A DNA stretch of 64,000 nucleotides from Ruminococcus sp. (GCA_021770655.1 JAETQO010000006.1:62001-126000); one strand, 5' to 3'; counted from the stretch's first letter, positions 25,641 through 35,278 are shown. A program made the numbers and translations. The notes: generated by a model not told the origin, from the sequence alone.

Positions 25641-26384
25641 TTATACGCCGATAAGTATTTCCTTGTTGTGCAGGATCTTTCTGGGATTTTCCGAAAACAG
25701 CTTTACAGCATAATCCGTACCGAACTGATCCTCCACCTCGTTGAAGGCGTATTCCAGATAAGGCGTGCGATGAAGTGCGCCGTGAGCGTCGCTTCCGACA
25801 AAAGAGAACAGTCCGTCGGAAAGCATATCCATAGCGATCCGCTGTATCATTCTTCCGAATTTGCCTCTTATGCTGTCCTTGTTGCACTGCATAAGATAAC
25901 CCTTATCCGCCCACTTATAGAGTATCGCCGGTCTCTGCGCCACAAAGTCATAACGCTCAGGATGAGCTATAACAGGCACGTACCCGCAGTCCGCAACGTC
26001 CTCAAGTATATAATTTACGATCTGAGGATTCGCTCCGAAATTAAATTCGATAAGCATATATCTTGATCCCGCCAGCGTACACAGGTGGCGGTTTTTCAGA
26101 TCATCGGCGGTATTATCGTTGCCGTAAACCTCCATTCCCAGATATACGTTAAGAGGAATACCCTCCTCCTTCAAAGCGTTTCTGAATATCTCAAACCTTT
26201 CATTAAGCGCCTCTCCGGCGTAATTCTCAAACATACCGGGAATTGAATGAGGAGTGCATATAACGTCAGAAACGCCGCTTTCCACAGACAGTGCCGCCAT
26301 TTCCAGCGAGTTTTCAAGGGAATAGGAGCCGTCGTCTACCTCGTTAAGCATATGACAGTGAATATCGACCATGTTTTCCATCAT
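25641..26384 (-). CDS. CpsB/CapC-type tyrosine-protein phosphatase (PHP fold)
   Basis: 247 residues with PHP metal ligands: VDIHCHML near the N-terminus, DVICTPHS near residue 42, VIAHPERYD near 140 and FVGSDAHG near 197. CpsB-type enzymes dephosphorylate the Tyr-rich tails of BY-kinases and so control capsule or exopolysaccharide export. It lies 44 bp after the second kinase and ends the operon. Confidence 0.92.
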   Translation of the reverse strand: MMENMVDIHCHMLNEVDDGSYSLENSLEMAALSVESGVSDVICTPHSIPGMFENYAGEALNERFEIFRNALKEEGIPLNVYLGMEVYGNDNTADDLKNRHLCTLAGSRYMLIEFNFGANPQIVNYILEDVADCGYVPVIAHPERYDFVAQRPAILYKWADKGYLMQCNKDSIRGKFGRMIQRIAMDMLSDGLFSFVGSDAHGALHRTPYLEYAFNEVEDQFGTDYAVKLFSENPRKILHNKEILIGV

Positions 26385-26428
26385 TTTGCATCACTCCTTC
26401 ATCTGAATATTATTGTAAAGTTATATAA

Positions 26429-27850
26429 CTATGACTTCTTATAACTGCTGTAATTTCCGTAACCGTAGTTATCGATACTCTTTATCTTATCGTCCGAGCC
26501 GTTAAGAATGAATCCGATAAGCTCCGAATTTGACTGCTCGATACTCTCAATAGCGTAAACAACATTATTGAGCTTGCCGTAATTCTGTCTTACAACAAAG
26601 ATAGCCGAATCGGCGTATTCCGAAAGAAGAATAGCGTCGCCCATTACGTCCGTCGGAGGCGAGTCGATAATAACATAATCCGCATAAGCCTTGGCTCTTT
26701 TGATTACCTCTGCCATTGCATCAGAGCTTAAAACCTCCGAAGCGTTGCTCATAGGATTGTTGCAGGATAAAAAGTACACATTTGTCCTTGGGTACTGGAT
26801 CACAGCCTGTTCGATCTGAGCCTTTCCTCTAAGCACATCGTCAAGGCCGTACTTTCTTGCCTTTGCGCCGGAACGTGCAATTATAGACGGATTTCTGAGG
26901 TCGCCGTCTATGACCATTACTCTCTTATTGTTCTGAGCCAGAGAAATAGCAGTGTTAAGAGTCGTAGTAGTTTTACCCTCGCCCGGGAAAGTAGATGTTA
27001 TCAGCAAGGATGTACAGCCGTTCTTTCTGAAAAATCTCTCGGTTCTGGTCCTTACGAACTGGAAAGCCTCTTTGAAATCGTCGGAAACGTTTCTGTTTCT
27101 TATAGTAACAAAAGTATTCTTCTTATCCTTGCTTATGACAACCTGAGGTATCTTTCCAATACACTCACAGTTAACGTACTTCTGAAGTGTTTCGGCGTCG
27201 GACACAAGGTTAAGATTAAGGCTGTAAATAAACACAACAGCCAGACCTATAACAAGTCCGCCAAGTCCTCCGAAAATCAGATACTTGTTCTTTGCACCTG
27301 CGTTTGCCGCTTCCTTTATCTCCTCAACGTCGTCCAGCAGAGAGACCTTTACGTCACCGTAAATTTTCTGGGAGATCTTAGGAAATTCTGAAATAACCTC
27401 GTCGATAACTGCATACGCCTTTTTCTTGGTATCCGCCGTTACCGTAACGGTAACAAGATTGGTGTTAGCAAGAGCCTCGGCAGTAATGACCGAATCAGCG
27501 TAGCCCTTTCCAAGCTTTTCAATTATTCTGTTTTTCAGCGTAGAGCTTGTGATAACATAAGTTTCAGTAATAGGAAGCTGATCGTCCAGCGAGGAATAGA
27601 ATCCGTAATAATTGTCGCCTGTACGGCTGGGTGCGACCGTAAAGGACGCGCTGGTCGAATACTCCGGTTTATAAATCAGCTTTCCCAAAACAAACCCGAC
27701 GGCAAGTCCCGCAATGGTGAGCAGAACAAGCGCCCAGCCGATTTTTTTCAGCGCAATGAGCATATTGCCGAACAGAAGGCTAAGGTCCTGTTCGTCCTCC
27801 GTATTATCCGCCTCGGAAACATATCCGTTGACGTTTACCGCATTAGCCAA
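26429..27850 (-). CDS. BY-kinase with Wzz domain (tandem copy 2)
   Basis: About 473 residues. Two transmembrane helices flank a Wzz-like loop (about residues 35-60 and 190-212). The bacterial tyrosine kinase domain begins near 260, with Walker A TFPGEGKTT around 289-297, Walker A' VMVIDGDLRNP and Walker B YVIIDSPP. The tail YGYGNYSSYKK holds clustered tyrosines for autophosphorylation. The frame opens at GTG 27859, but GGAAGG sits directly on it; TTG 27850 has better spacing and is chosen here. It follows copy 1 by about 17 bp. Confidence 0.88.
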   Translation of the reverse strand: MANAVNVNGYVSEADNTEDEQDLSLLFGNMLIALKKIGWALVLLTIAGLAVGFVLGKLIYKPEYSTSASFTVAPSRTGDNYYGFYSSLDDQLPITETYVITSSTLKNRIIEKLGKGYADSVITAEALANTNLVTVTVTADTKKKAYAVIDEVISEFPKISQKIYGDVKVSLLDDVEEIKEAANAGAKNKYLIFGGLGGLVIGLAVVFIYSLNLNLVSDAETLQKYVNCECIGKIPQVVISKDKKNTFVTIRNRNVSDDFKEAFQFVRTRTERFFRKNGCTSLLITSTFPGEGKTTTTLNTAISLAQNNKRVMVIDGDLRNPSIIARSGAKARKYGLDDVLRGKAQIEQAVIQYPRTNVYFLSCNNPMSNASEVLSSDAMAEVIKRAKAYADYVIIDSPPTDVMGDAILLSEYADSAIFVVRQNYGKLNNVVYAIESIEQSNSELIGFILNGSDDKIKSIDNYGYGNYSSYKKS

Positions 27851-27867
27851 ACAAAGCACCTTCCTTC

Positions 27868-29331
27868 CTATTCGTTCTTGCTTCCTGATGAGGAAGTCTT
27901 AGAATATTTGCCGTAGCCGTAGCCGTAACCATAGCCGCTCTTATTATACTTATTGTACTTATTATAAGAAGACTTATGATAACTGTCACTGCTCTTAGTA
28001 TTATTGGTATCAGCATTATAAACGCATCCGAGAAGATTACAGCCGTTATTTCCCAGCATATCTATAACGCCGTTGACAGTCTCCGTCTTAGCCGTATCCT
28101 GCTTGACAACAAGCACCGCATTGGATACCATGCCTGCAAGTATCTCTGCGTCCGCCGAAGACGATACCGCCGCAGTATCTATAATAACAAAGTCAAACTG
28201 GCTCTTTGCATACTCCAAAAACTTTCTTACGTTTGTGGAGGATATCAGTGCGGAAGAATTTGAAATGCTTTTCCTCTGAAGCATGAGCCACAGCGGCATC
28301 CTGTCCTTTTTCTTCAAAGTCTCCATAAGAGATTTTTTACCTCTCAGGAAATCGGTAAACTCAGGGTCTTTATCGTTTCCGCCGAACAGCCTGAACATTT
28401 CGGGCTTTTTAAGGTCAAGATCAATAAGCAGAACTTTGTTGTCGTGCATTGCAAGCGAAAGAGCAAGGTTAGCCGCAATAGAGGTCTTTCCTTCACCCGG
28501 CATAACGCTGGTGACAAACATCGACATACATTCGCCGGGCTTTTTCATACGCTCGATCTTGTTGCCCGTTTTCTTGACGTTCTCTATGTAATAGAAGCCG
28601 ACGTGCTTGTCGGTAATAAGAAACTCCGAACCGTTCTTGGCTTTTTTGCCCTTTGCGGAAACATCCGGAACGGACGACAGCAAACTTACGCCAAGCTTAT
28701 CCCTTATCTCATCAGACGACTTTATGGTATCTCTCTGTACAGAAACAAAAGCTACTATACAGCACATAATAAAGAATCCTGCAGCAAACAGAAGCAGATC
28801 GGTCTTAAAGACATTTACGGCGTCGCTGTCCGTTTCCGACATTCTCGGCTCTTCAAGCAGAGTAAGCACGGCATTGTCGTTTATATAATCGGAAACGCTC
28901 AGACAGTTCTGCTGAATAGCACAGGCTACCTTAAAAGCGTTATCCGGCGTTGACGCGGTAACGGTAACTATAATAACGTTGGTATCCTTAGGATAATCTC
29001 CCGTTTCGTCCTGCAATATCTCAGAGGTTATCTCCGCAGGAAGCTCGCCCTTATAACCCATGTCGGCAACGATAGCCTTTTTCAGAGTGTTGCTCTCAAT
29101 AAGCTCCTTGAACACATGAACAAGCTTGTTCTGAATCGCAGAATTTGAAGCCGTCGCCGAATCCGTCGAGGTAACGACGTAGGAAAGCTTTGTTTCATAG
29201 ACAGGCTTATGAAAAGCCTTTATAAGTATCTGTCCACTCAGCATAATTACCGCCGAGACAAGTATTATAAATACGATATTCTTCAATATGTCGCTGAACA
29301 CACTGCGTAAATCAATAACTTTTTCTTCCAC
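27868..29331 (-). CDS. BY-kinase with Wzz domain (tandem copy 1)
   Basis: 487 residues. Transmembrane helices at about 15-38 and 179-198 bound a Wzz-type extracellular segment. Walker A is SVMPGEGKT (275-283), Walker A' is VLLIDLDLKKP (300-310) and Walker B is FVIIDTAAV. The C-terminal tail has about nine tyrosines in YNKY and YGYGYG units. It is homologous but not identical to copy 2. Tandem kinases could cross-phosphorylate or form mixed oligomers. Confidence 0.9.
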   Translation of the reverse strand: MEEKVIDLRSVFSDILKNIVFIILVSAVIMLSGQILIKAFHKPVYETKLSYVVTSTDSATASNSAIQNKLVHVFKELIESNTLKKAIVADMGYKGELPAEITSEILQDETGDYPKDTNVIIVTVTASTPDNAFKVACAIQQNCLSVSDYINDNAVLTLLEEPRMSETDSDAVNVFKTDLLLFAAGFFIMCCIVAFVSVQRDTIKSSDEIRDKLGVSLLSSVPDVSAKGKKAKNGSEFLITDKHVGFYYIENVKKTGNKIERMKKPGECMSMFVTSVMPGEGKTSIAANLALSLAMHDNKVLLIDLDLKKPEMFRLFGGNDKDPEFTDFLRGKKSLMETLKKKDRMPLWLMLQRKSISNSSALISSTNVRKFLEYAKSQFDFVIIDTAAVSSSADAEILAGMVSNAVLVVKQDTAKTETVNGVIDMLGNNGCNLLGCVYNADTNNTKSSDSYHKSSYNKYNKYNKSGYGYGYGYGKYSKTSSSGSKNE

Positions 29332-29345
29332 TTTAATTCTCCCGT

Positions 29346-30197
29346 TTACTCAACAACTACTATTAATCTTGACGTAACAGAAAGGTCGCTGGGGTTCGTA
29401 TAGGAATACGAAACGTAATAGCACCCCTCGGCGGACATATCCACATTTGAATCGTCTATCTCGACCATATCCTTATATTTATCCGCACTGCTCTGCTCAG
29501 AGCTGTTTGCGCGGTTCTTTACAGAGTCGATATAATCTCTCCACTCAGGCTTTTTATCGCCTTTTTTCAGATAAACGATATAGTCCGTAAGATTTATTAC
29601 AGGAGCGTAGGAATTCTGCGAAGCCGCCTCGATAAACACAGGAAGATCAAGTGTCGAGCAATCTCCCGCCGAATTGTAAACAGATATCTTCGCATAATAT
29701 TTACCGCCCTGTCCAAGCACGATGTCGTCCTCGGTAAGCTTTACGAAAGCGGAAATATCGCCGTCAAAAACGTCCTCCGCCGTGATAATATCGGAAAGGT
29801 TTATATTTCCGTCGCTCGAATAAAAGGTCGTAGACTTATTCAGCGAAAATTTCGGCGACCTGTAATCGCTGTAGCTCACCTTGCGCTCTTTTTTTGTAAC
29901 GTTATGGGATTTATCGCTTGCGGCATACGTAACGGTCCTGTTTCCGCTGTCGTCAAAATCCGAAATATTCTCAACGATAAGCGAATCGCTCACATTTCCG
30001 TCCTCATCGTCTCTGGCGGTAACGCCCTTCAAAAGAACGTCGTCTCCGTCTTTAATGCTAACTTCGATAACATCGGATTCGAAGGATATATCAGGTCCCT
30101 CAACGTCCTCGCTTGCGCTCTGGATCCATGCGAATACCGCAAGCACCACGATCAGCGCTGCCAACAGACAGCAAATACCCTTGTTTACTTTCAGCAC
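29346..30197 (-). CDS. membrane-anchored protein with DUF5011/Ig-like repeats
   Basis: 283 residues starting at GTG 30197 (AAGGAG 9 bp upstream). One N-terminal transmembrane helix (8-27) is followed by two or three beta-sandwich repeats with GVTARDDEDGNVSDSL and IITAEDVFDGDISAFV, the pattern of DUF5011 Ig-like domains. It is the first gene of the BY-kinase operon and 14 bp from it, so it probably acts outside the cell in polysaccharide assembly or attachment. The exact role is unknown. Confidence 0.8.
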   Translation of the reverse strand: MLKVNKGICCLLAALIVVLAVFAWIQSASEDVEGPDISFESDVIEVSIKDGDDVLLKGVTARDDEDGNVSDSLIVENISDFDDSGNRTVTYAASDKSHNVTKKERKVSYSDYRSPKFSLNKSTTFYSSDGNINLSDIITAEDVFDGDISAFVKLTEDDIVLGQGGKYYAKISVYNSAGDCSTLDLPVFIEAASQNSYAPVINLTDYIVYLKKGDKKPEWRDYIDSVKNRANSSEQSSADKYKDMVEIDDSNVDMSAEGCYYVSYSYTNPSDLSVTSRLIVVVE

Positions 30198-30260
30198 GGC
30201 TATATACTCCTTAAAAATTTTATAATTGAATGTTTATTAAGTATAACACAAACACTAGGT

Positions 30261-30289
30261 ATTATAACACATTTATTAACAAATTGCAA
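30261..30289 (-). promoter_or_regulatory. sigma-A promoter of the BY-kinase operon
   Basis: Minus-strand TTGCAA, 17-bp spacer, TATAAT, about 65 bp upstream of the GTG start. Confidence 0.85.
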
Positions 30290-30316
30290 TAGCTTTCGGC
30301 AAAAATATTCATCGTT

Positions 30317-30415
30317 CGAGGACAACAATTTTATGAAAATTCGCCAAAATAATACAAAAAGCCGTTCAGGCTGAATCTCATGAACCGCCTCATAAAAAGC
30401 GGATAGTTGTCCTCG
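30317..30415. other. candidate structured RNA or regulatory fold
   Basis: A 10-bp perfect inverted repeat (30317-30326 with 30406-30415) encloses two further small hairpins: TTCAG/CTGAA near 30366 and CCGC/GCGG near 30385-30402. The result is a three-way-junction-like shape. It lies upstream of both divergent promoters and so is not in either known leader. No ORF is present. Confidence 0.35.
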
Positions 30416-30509
30416 TCAAAATGTATGATAAAGTCCGATTATAACAAAGCAGTTTATGGCGGTTTCATATAAAGAATGTTAAATTTTTAACTTACGAAGC
30501 CGAAAATAC

Positions 30510-30537
30510 TTGACAACATTTAAAAGCATGGTATAAT
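30510..30537 (+). promoter_or_regulatory. sigma-A promoter of pckA
   Basis: TTGACA (30510-30515), 16-bp spacer, TATAAT (30532-30537). Confidence 0.9.
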
Positions 30538-30591
30538 ACTTATAGTTGGTACTGTAAATAAAACGGTACAATTTTAAAGGAGGAAAGACAA

Positions 30592-32160
30592 ATGGAAACT
30601 TACGGTCTTGAAAAATTAGGAATTATCAATCCGACAGCGGTTTACCGCAATCTTACGCCTGCACAGCTTACAGAGGCTGCTCTTCGCAGAGGTGAGGGTA
30701 CTCTCAGCAACACCGGTGCTCTGGTTGTAAAGACAGGCAAATACACAGGACGTTCCGCAAACGATAAGTTCATCGTTGATTCTGAGGGCGTTCACGACGA
30801 AATCGCATGGGGCAAGGTAAACAAGCCTATCTCACAGGCTGAGTTCGACGCTCTTTACGAAAAAGTAGTTGCATACCTCCAGAACCGCGAGATCTTTATT
30901 TTCGACGGTTTTGCAGGTGCTGATCCTAAGTACACACAGTCATTCAGAATCGTGAACGAGCTTGCTTCACAGAATCTGTTTATCCACCAGCTTCTCCGCC
31001 GTCCTACAGCTGAACAGCTCAAGGATTTCAAGGAGGATTATACGATCGTTGCCGCTCCGGGATTCAAGTGCATACCTGAGAGAGACCACACAAGAAGCGA
31101 AGCCGCTATCATCATCGATTATGAGAAGCACATCGTTCTTATCTGCGGTACTCAGTACTCCGGCGAGATCAAGAAGTCCGTATTCTCTGTAATGAACTAC
31201 ATTCTGCCTAAGAAGGGCGTATTCCCGATGCACTGCTCTGCAAACATCGGTCATGACGGTGATTCAGCTGTATTCTTCGGACTTTCCGGAACAGGTAAGA
31301 CGACCCTTTCCGCAGATCCTAACAGACTTCTCATCGGCGACGATGAGCACGGTTGGGCTGATGACTCCGTATTCAACTTTGAAGGCGGATGCTATGCAAA
31401 GTGCATTAACCTCTCACCGGAGGGCGAGCCTGAGATCTACAACGCTATCAAGTTCGGTTCTCTTGTAGAGAACGTTGTTATGGATCCTGAGACAAGAGAA
31501 TTCGACTTTGACGATGATTCTCTCGCAGTAAACAGCCGTGTAGGCTATCCTGTAGAGTACATTCCTAATGCTGAACTTTCAGGAAAGTCCTCCAGCGTTC
31601 CTAAGACCGTAATCTTCCTTACGGCAGACGCATACGGCGTACTTCCTCCGATCTCAAAGCTTGACAAGAATCAGGCAATGTACTACTTTGTATCCGGCTT
31701 CACTTCCAAGCTTGCCGGCACAGAGATCGGCGTTAAGGAGCCTGTTCCTACGTTCTCCACTTGCTTCGGCGAGCCGTTCCTCCCTCTCGACCCTTCTATC
31801 TACGCTTCAATGCTCGCAGAAAAGGTTGAGAAGGCAGGCGCTTCCGTTTACCTCGTAAACACAGGCTGGAACGGCACAGGAAAGAGAATGAAACTCTCCT
31901 ACACAAGAGCAATGGTAACAGCCGCTCTTACAGGTGAAATTCTCAAAAGCGATTTCGTTAAGGATCCTTACTTCGGCGTAGAAGTACCTACAAAGATCGC
32001 AGGCGTTCCTGATGAACTTCTTATTGTAGAGAACACTTGGGAAGACAAGGCTAAGTATGAGGAAACAGCAAAGAAACTTGCGGCTTCCTTTGTTGAAAAT
32101 TTCAAGAAGTATACTCATATGTCCGACGAAGTTGTTGCGGCAGGTCCTAAGGCTGAATAA
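30592..32160 (+). CDS. pckA: ATP-dependent phosphoenolpyruvate carboxykinase
   Basis: 522 residues, full length. FGLSGTGKTTLSADP (kinase-1a) lies near residue 228, DDEHGW (kinase-2) near 248, and the N-terminal TGRSANDKF and later NTGWNGTGKRM are conserved. It interconverts oxaloacetate and PEP. In fermenting gut bacteria it often runs toward oxaloacetate, fixing CO2 on the succinate route. Codon use is strongly biased, which suggests high expression. Monocistronic, with GGAGG 8 bp before the ATG. Confidence 0.98.
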   Translation: METYGLEKLGIINPTAVYRNLTPAQLTEAALRRGEGTLSNTGALVVKTGKYTGRSANDKFIVDSEGVHDEIAWGKVNKPISQAEFDALYEKVVAYLQNREIFIFDGFAGADPKYTQSFRIVNELASQNLFIHQLLRRPTAEQLKDFKEDYTIVAAPGFKCIPERDHTRSEAAIIIDYEKHIVLICGTQYSGEIKKSVFSVMNYILPKKGVFPMHCSANIGHDGDSAVFFGLSGTGKTTLSADPNRLLIGDDEHGWADDSVFNFEGGCYAKCINLSPEGEPEIYNAIKFGSLVENVVMDPETREFDFDDDSLAVNSRVGYPVEYIPNAELSGKSSSVPKTVIFLTADAYGVLPPISKLDKNQAMYYFVSGFTSKLAGTEIGVKEPVPTFSTCFGEPFLPLDPSIYASMLAEKVEKAGASVYLVNTGWNGTGKRMKLSYTRAMVTAALTGEILKSDFVKDPYFGVEVPTKIAGVPDELLIVENTWEDKAKYEETAKKLAASFVENFKKYTHMSDEVVAAGPKAE

Positions 32161-32180
32161 TTCAAGACTATAAAATATAT

Positions 32181-32212
32181 AAAGCTCCGTGATTTTTCGC
32201 GGAGCTTTTTTC
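32181..32212 (+). terminator. terminator of pckA
   Basis: AAAGCTCCG, loop, CGGAGCTTTTTT. A second hairpin, ACAGCAAAG/CTTTGCTGT, lies at 32308-32332. Confidence 0.9.
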
Positions 32213-32352
32213 TTATACCTTATACTAGGCTTATATAATTTTTCTTTGCTGAAACTATCCCCCTAAAGTTTACCGTATCACGTTCTCCTTATTTTATCAA
32301 AAAAATACAGCAAAGCCGAAACTTTGCTGTAAAAATATCCAAGTAAGTAATT

Positions 32353-32859
32353 AAAGCAATACCGCACAAAGTACGGTTTAGTGCTATGTAAAAGACCATG
32401 CAAGCGAGGTCTTCGGGCTGAGTCGTTACTCCTTGAAGTACCTATCGACCCGAATTAAAAAAGCGGTTGCAACAACGTCGCTGAAAACCACCAAACGCAC
32501 TCTGTGTGGTTTAATGCTATGTAAAAGACCATGCAAGCTAAGTCTTCGGGCTGAGTCGTTACTCCTTGAAGTACCTATCGACCCGATAAAAAAGCGGTTG
32601 CAACAACGTCGCTGAAAACCACCAAACGCACTTTGTGTGGTTTAATGCTATGGTAAAGCCCCTGCAAGCGAGGTCTTCGGGCTGAGTCATTACTCCTTGA
32701 AGTACCTATCGACCCGAATTAAAAAAGCGGTTGCACCAACGTCGCTGAAAACCACCAAACGCACTCTGTGTGGTTTAATGCTATGGTAAAGCCCCTGCAA
32801 GCGAGGTCTTCGGGCTGAGTCGTTACTCCTTGAAGTACCTATCGACCCGAATTAAAAAG
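32353..32859 (+). repeat. family-2 repeat: tandem array of four units
   Basis: Four units spaced 131-133 bp apart. Each has an ACCGCAC/GTGCGGT-like small hairpin (variously mutated), TTTAATGCTATG, GCGAGGTCTTCGGGCTGAG and an end CGACCCGAATTAAAAA. Units are joined by a spacer GCGGTTGCAACAACGTCGCTG. TTCGGG and CCCGAA within a unit can pair. The last unit ends 1-2 bp before the stop codon of the convergent VWA gene. No real reading frame is present. Confidence 0.9.
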
Positions 32860-32860
32860 A

Positions 32861-35203
32861 TTAGTGAGATTCAACATCGGAAAACTCGATTCCTACCTGC
32901 TTGCCCTCGTAGATAGCGGAATACTCAAATGCAGTTCCCGTTACCTTAGCGTTTCCGTCATCGTCAATTTTCAGCTTGCATTTCGGAAGCTTTTCAATGT
33001 AAAGCTCCTTAGTCTCTCCCGGATAGTTGTTGTCGTATACCTGCAAAATGTACTTTCTGTGACAGTCGGAATCCTGAATAAGTCCTATCGCATTTACAGT
33101 GTGAGTATCGTCGATAGTCGTTACAACAGGTACGCCGAGACTAAGCTGATGCTCAAGCGTTTCAAAGCCCTTGCTGTCGTTGTTGAGGTTGAACTCCGAA
33201 GAAGAGTCGTCCCACTGTAAAGCATTCAGCCTGTAAAGCGCCTTGACAAACTCAGCCTCGTTCTTTGAATAACCGCCCGCTATCTTGTCATATCCGTTCG
33301 CAACATCAAGAGTAAGCAGATCAACTTTCTTCCAGCGGAGGTTTCCGCCTGAGATCTTTTTAGTGTCCGTTACCCAACCTCGGTTCTTGCTGTCAAATTT
33401 ATAGTCGTCATCCACCCGCAAAACATCTCCGTCCGAGGTGTAGTCAAGATACTTTGTAACATTAGCATATTTTCCCGAAAGCAGATCAGAGGAAAGCTGA
33501 TTGAGAGGAACTCTGTCCTCATACGCCTTGCCGAAATCCGTGCCGCTTATGTCATATCCAGCCGCATTTACTTTCAAATCGCTGGAATCAGAAGGCTTGA
33601 TGTCACCGAGAGATGTCTTGACGTTTCCAAGATACCAATCCCTTGCCATTACAGCCATACCAAAGTCAACGCTGGAGGTAGTTGTAGTCCTGAAATTCTT
33701 GAACGAGAATCCGTTTACTTTAGGGTCAAAACCCGTATTGTAAAGCGAATATCCTCTTACTTCATCGTCTGCGTTTGAATAAGAAACAATATCATAATTA
33801 AGAGTAGTAACTATCTGCTTATAAACGTCCTCAAGAGCGTTTGCGTCGGAAGCCGAATAATACTTTCCTCCTGTCGAATACGCCAACTCCTGAAGCCAGC
33901 CTCTGTCTATCTCTCTGCCAAGACCAACGGTAAGTATCTTGATGTTCTTGTCATCAGCAATTTTCGCAAGCTGTGAAACGCTGGCAGGATTCGACTCGTC
34001 CGACTCGCCGTCGGTCAGCATTACAATGATATTTCTGTATTTGCCCTCCGAAGTAGCCTTAAACTCGTCCATACATTTTTTCAGCGCAGTCTGGCTGTGA
34101 GTACCGTTAAATACCTCGCTGTCGGACTTGATCTTCTCCAAAGCCCCGTTCAGCTCGGAACGGTCGCTTGTGAAATCCACCATTTTGGTATAACTGCCCG
34201 TAAACTTGCAGATACCTATCTGATAACTGCTTTCAAACTTGTCAATAAGACTGCTTGCAAAATCAAGTCTTTTGAAATCCACGTCATTTTCCGAAGAAGT
34301 AGCGCACTGTTCCTTCGGATACATCGAGCCGGAATTGTCAACAAGGAAGCATATCCTTGTCGTTGCTTTTGAGTTGACGGTCTTTTCAACGCCCACTACA
34401 TATGTACCCAGCTCCGACAAAGAAGCTGATATGGTCTTTTTACTCTTATCTGCCTTGGAATCTACCTTTGTATAAACGGTCGTGCCCGAATCAAAACGAA
34501 GCACGGTCAGATCGTCAAAGGAATAACCCATTTTGTCAAGTCTGTCAGTATCTATCTTAAAAGTTATCACAGCAGAATTATACTTATAATCCGAATATGC
34601 GTCGTATGCCTTTGAAACGATGCTGGCGTTTGAAGCGATACCGAAAAGATCCAGCTCGACAAGCGTTGCGCTGGCAGCGTTTGCGTCGCCCTTTATCTCA
34701 AGACTGCAATCGCCCACCGATTTATTCACAGTCAGTTCTCTTTCAGCGTCGTTAGTCTTTCCGTCCGTTTTCGGAAGTCTTGGATTTATTCCGGCGATAA
34801 GCTCATAACCGTCCAGAAGTCCGTCACCGTCCGTATCAGGCTCAAGCGGATTCGTGCCAAGCTTTATCTCGTCGCCGTCGCTGATACCGTCGTTGTCGGT
34901 ATCCTCGCTTTGCAGATTCGTACCGTTTCGCACCTCGTCGGCATTCTTTATGCCGTCGTCGTCCCAGTCCTGATCGTCGGCAAATTCCGCCTCTTTGAAC
35001 GTCGTGCTTATATCAAGCTTTGTGATGACCGACTTAGCCATAGCTATACGGTTGTTTTCACGGATCTTTAGTCCTACAATAATGCAGGCCGCGATAAGTA
35101 CTGCAAGCACCGCAAGCATAATTGCAAGAGTAATTTTTTTACGTCTTTTGCCTCTATTCATGCTCTGAACAAATGAATTTGTATCGGATAAACTAGGTTT
35201 CAT
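32861..35203 (-). CDS. membrane-anchored VWA protein with calcium-type repeats and C39-like C-terminus
   Basis: 780 residues from ATG 35203. The longer frame start at 35245 would sit at the transcription start, so this one is preferred, with AGAGAGGA upstream. An N-terminal transmembrane helix (about 25-46) is followed by three thrombospondin-3-like Asp-rich repeats (DDDGIKNADE, DNDGISDGDE, DGDGLLDGYE; about 80-135). A von Willebrand A domain follows with the metal site DNSGSMY near residue 290. The C-terminal 130 residues (HTVNAIGL, VYDNNYPGE) resemble C39-like cysteine peptidases, but I could not identify the catalytic Cys. Probably a calcium-dependent surface adhesion or assembly factor. 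Confidence 0.8.
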   Translation of the reverse strand: MKPSLSDTNSFVQSMNRGKRRKKITLAIMLAVLAVLIAACIIVGLKIRENNRIAMAKSVITKLDISTTFKEAEFADDQDWDDDGIKNADEVRNGTNLQSEDTDNDGISDGDEIKLGTNPLEPDTDGDGLLDGYELIAGINPRLPKTDGKTNDAERELTVNKSVGDCSLEIKGDANAASATLVELDLFGIASNASIVSKAYDAYSDYKYNSAVITFKIDTDRLDKMGYSFDDLTVLRFDSGTTVYTKVDSKADKSKKTISASLSELGTYVVGVEKTVNSKATTRICFLVDNSGSMYPKEQCATSSENDVDFKRLDFASSLIDKFESSYQIGICKFTGSYTKMVDFTSDRSELNGALEKIKSDSEVFNGTHSQTALKKCMDEFKATSEGKYRNIIVMLTDGESDESNPASVSQLAKIADDKNIKILTVGLGREIDRGWLQELAYSTGGKYYSASDANALEDVYKQIVTTLNYDIVSYSNADDEVRGYSLYNTGFDPKVNGFSFKNFRTTTTSSVDFGMAVMARDWYLGNVKTSLGDIKPSDSSDLKVNAAGYDISGTDFGKAYEDRVPLNQLSSDLLSGKYANVTKYLDYTSDGDVLRVDDDYKFDSKNRGWVTDTKKISGGNLRWKKVDLLTLDVANGYDKIAGGYSKNEAEFVKALYRLNALQWDDSSSEFNLNNDSKGFETLEHQLSLGVPVVTTIDDTHTVNAIGLIQDSDCHRKYILQVYDNNYPGETKELYIEKLPKCKLKIDDDGNAKVTGTAFEYSAIYEGKQVGIEFSDVESH

Positions 35204-35249
35204 ATTATTTACACTGTGTCCTCTCTTATATATTTTTAACGACATTAAT

Positions 35250-35278
35250 ATTTTAACATATTACTATAAATAATGCAA
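35250..35278 (-). promoter_or_regulatory. promoter of the VWA gene
   Basis: Minus-strand TTGCAT, 17-bp spacer, TAAAAT. It decides the start at 35203, since transcription would begin near 35243. Confidence 0.65.

Noticed and set aside
32353..32859. CRISPR array
   Set aside because: Period of about 132 bp with near-identical spacers and no cas genes; units also occur singly elsewhere.
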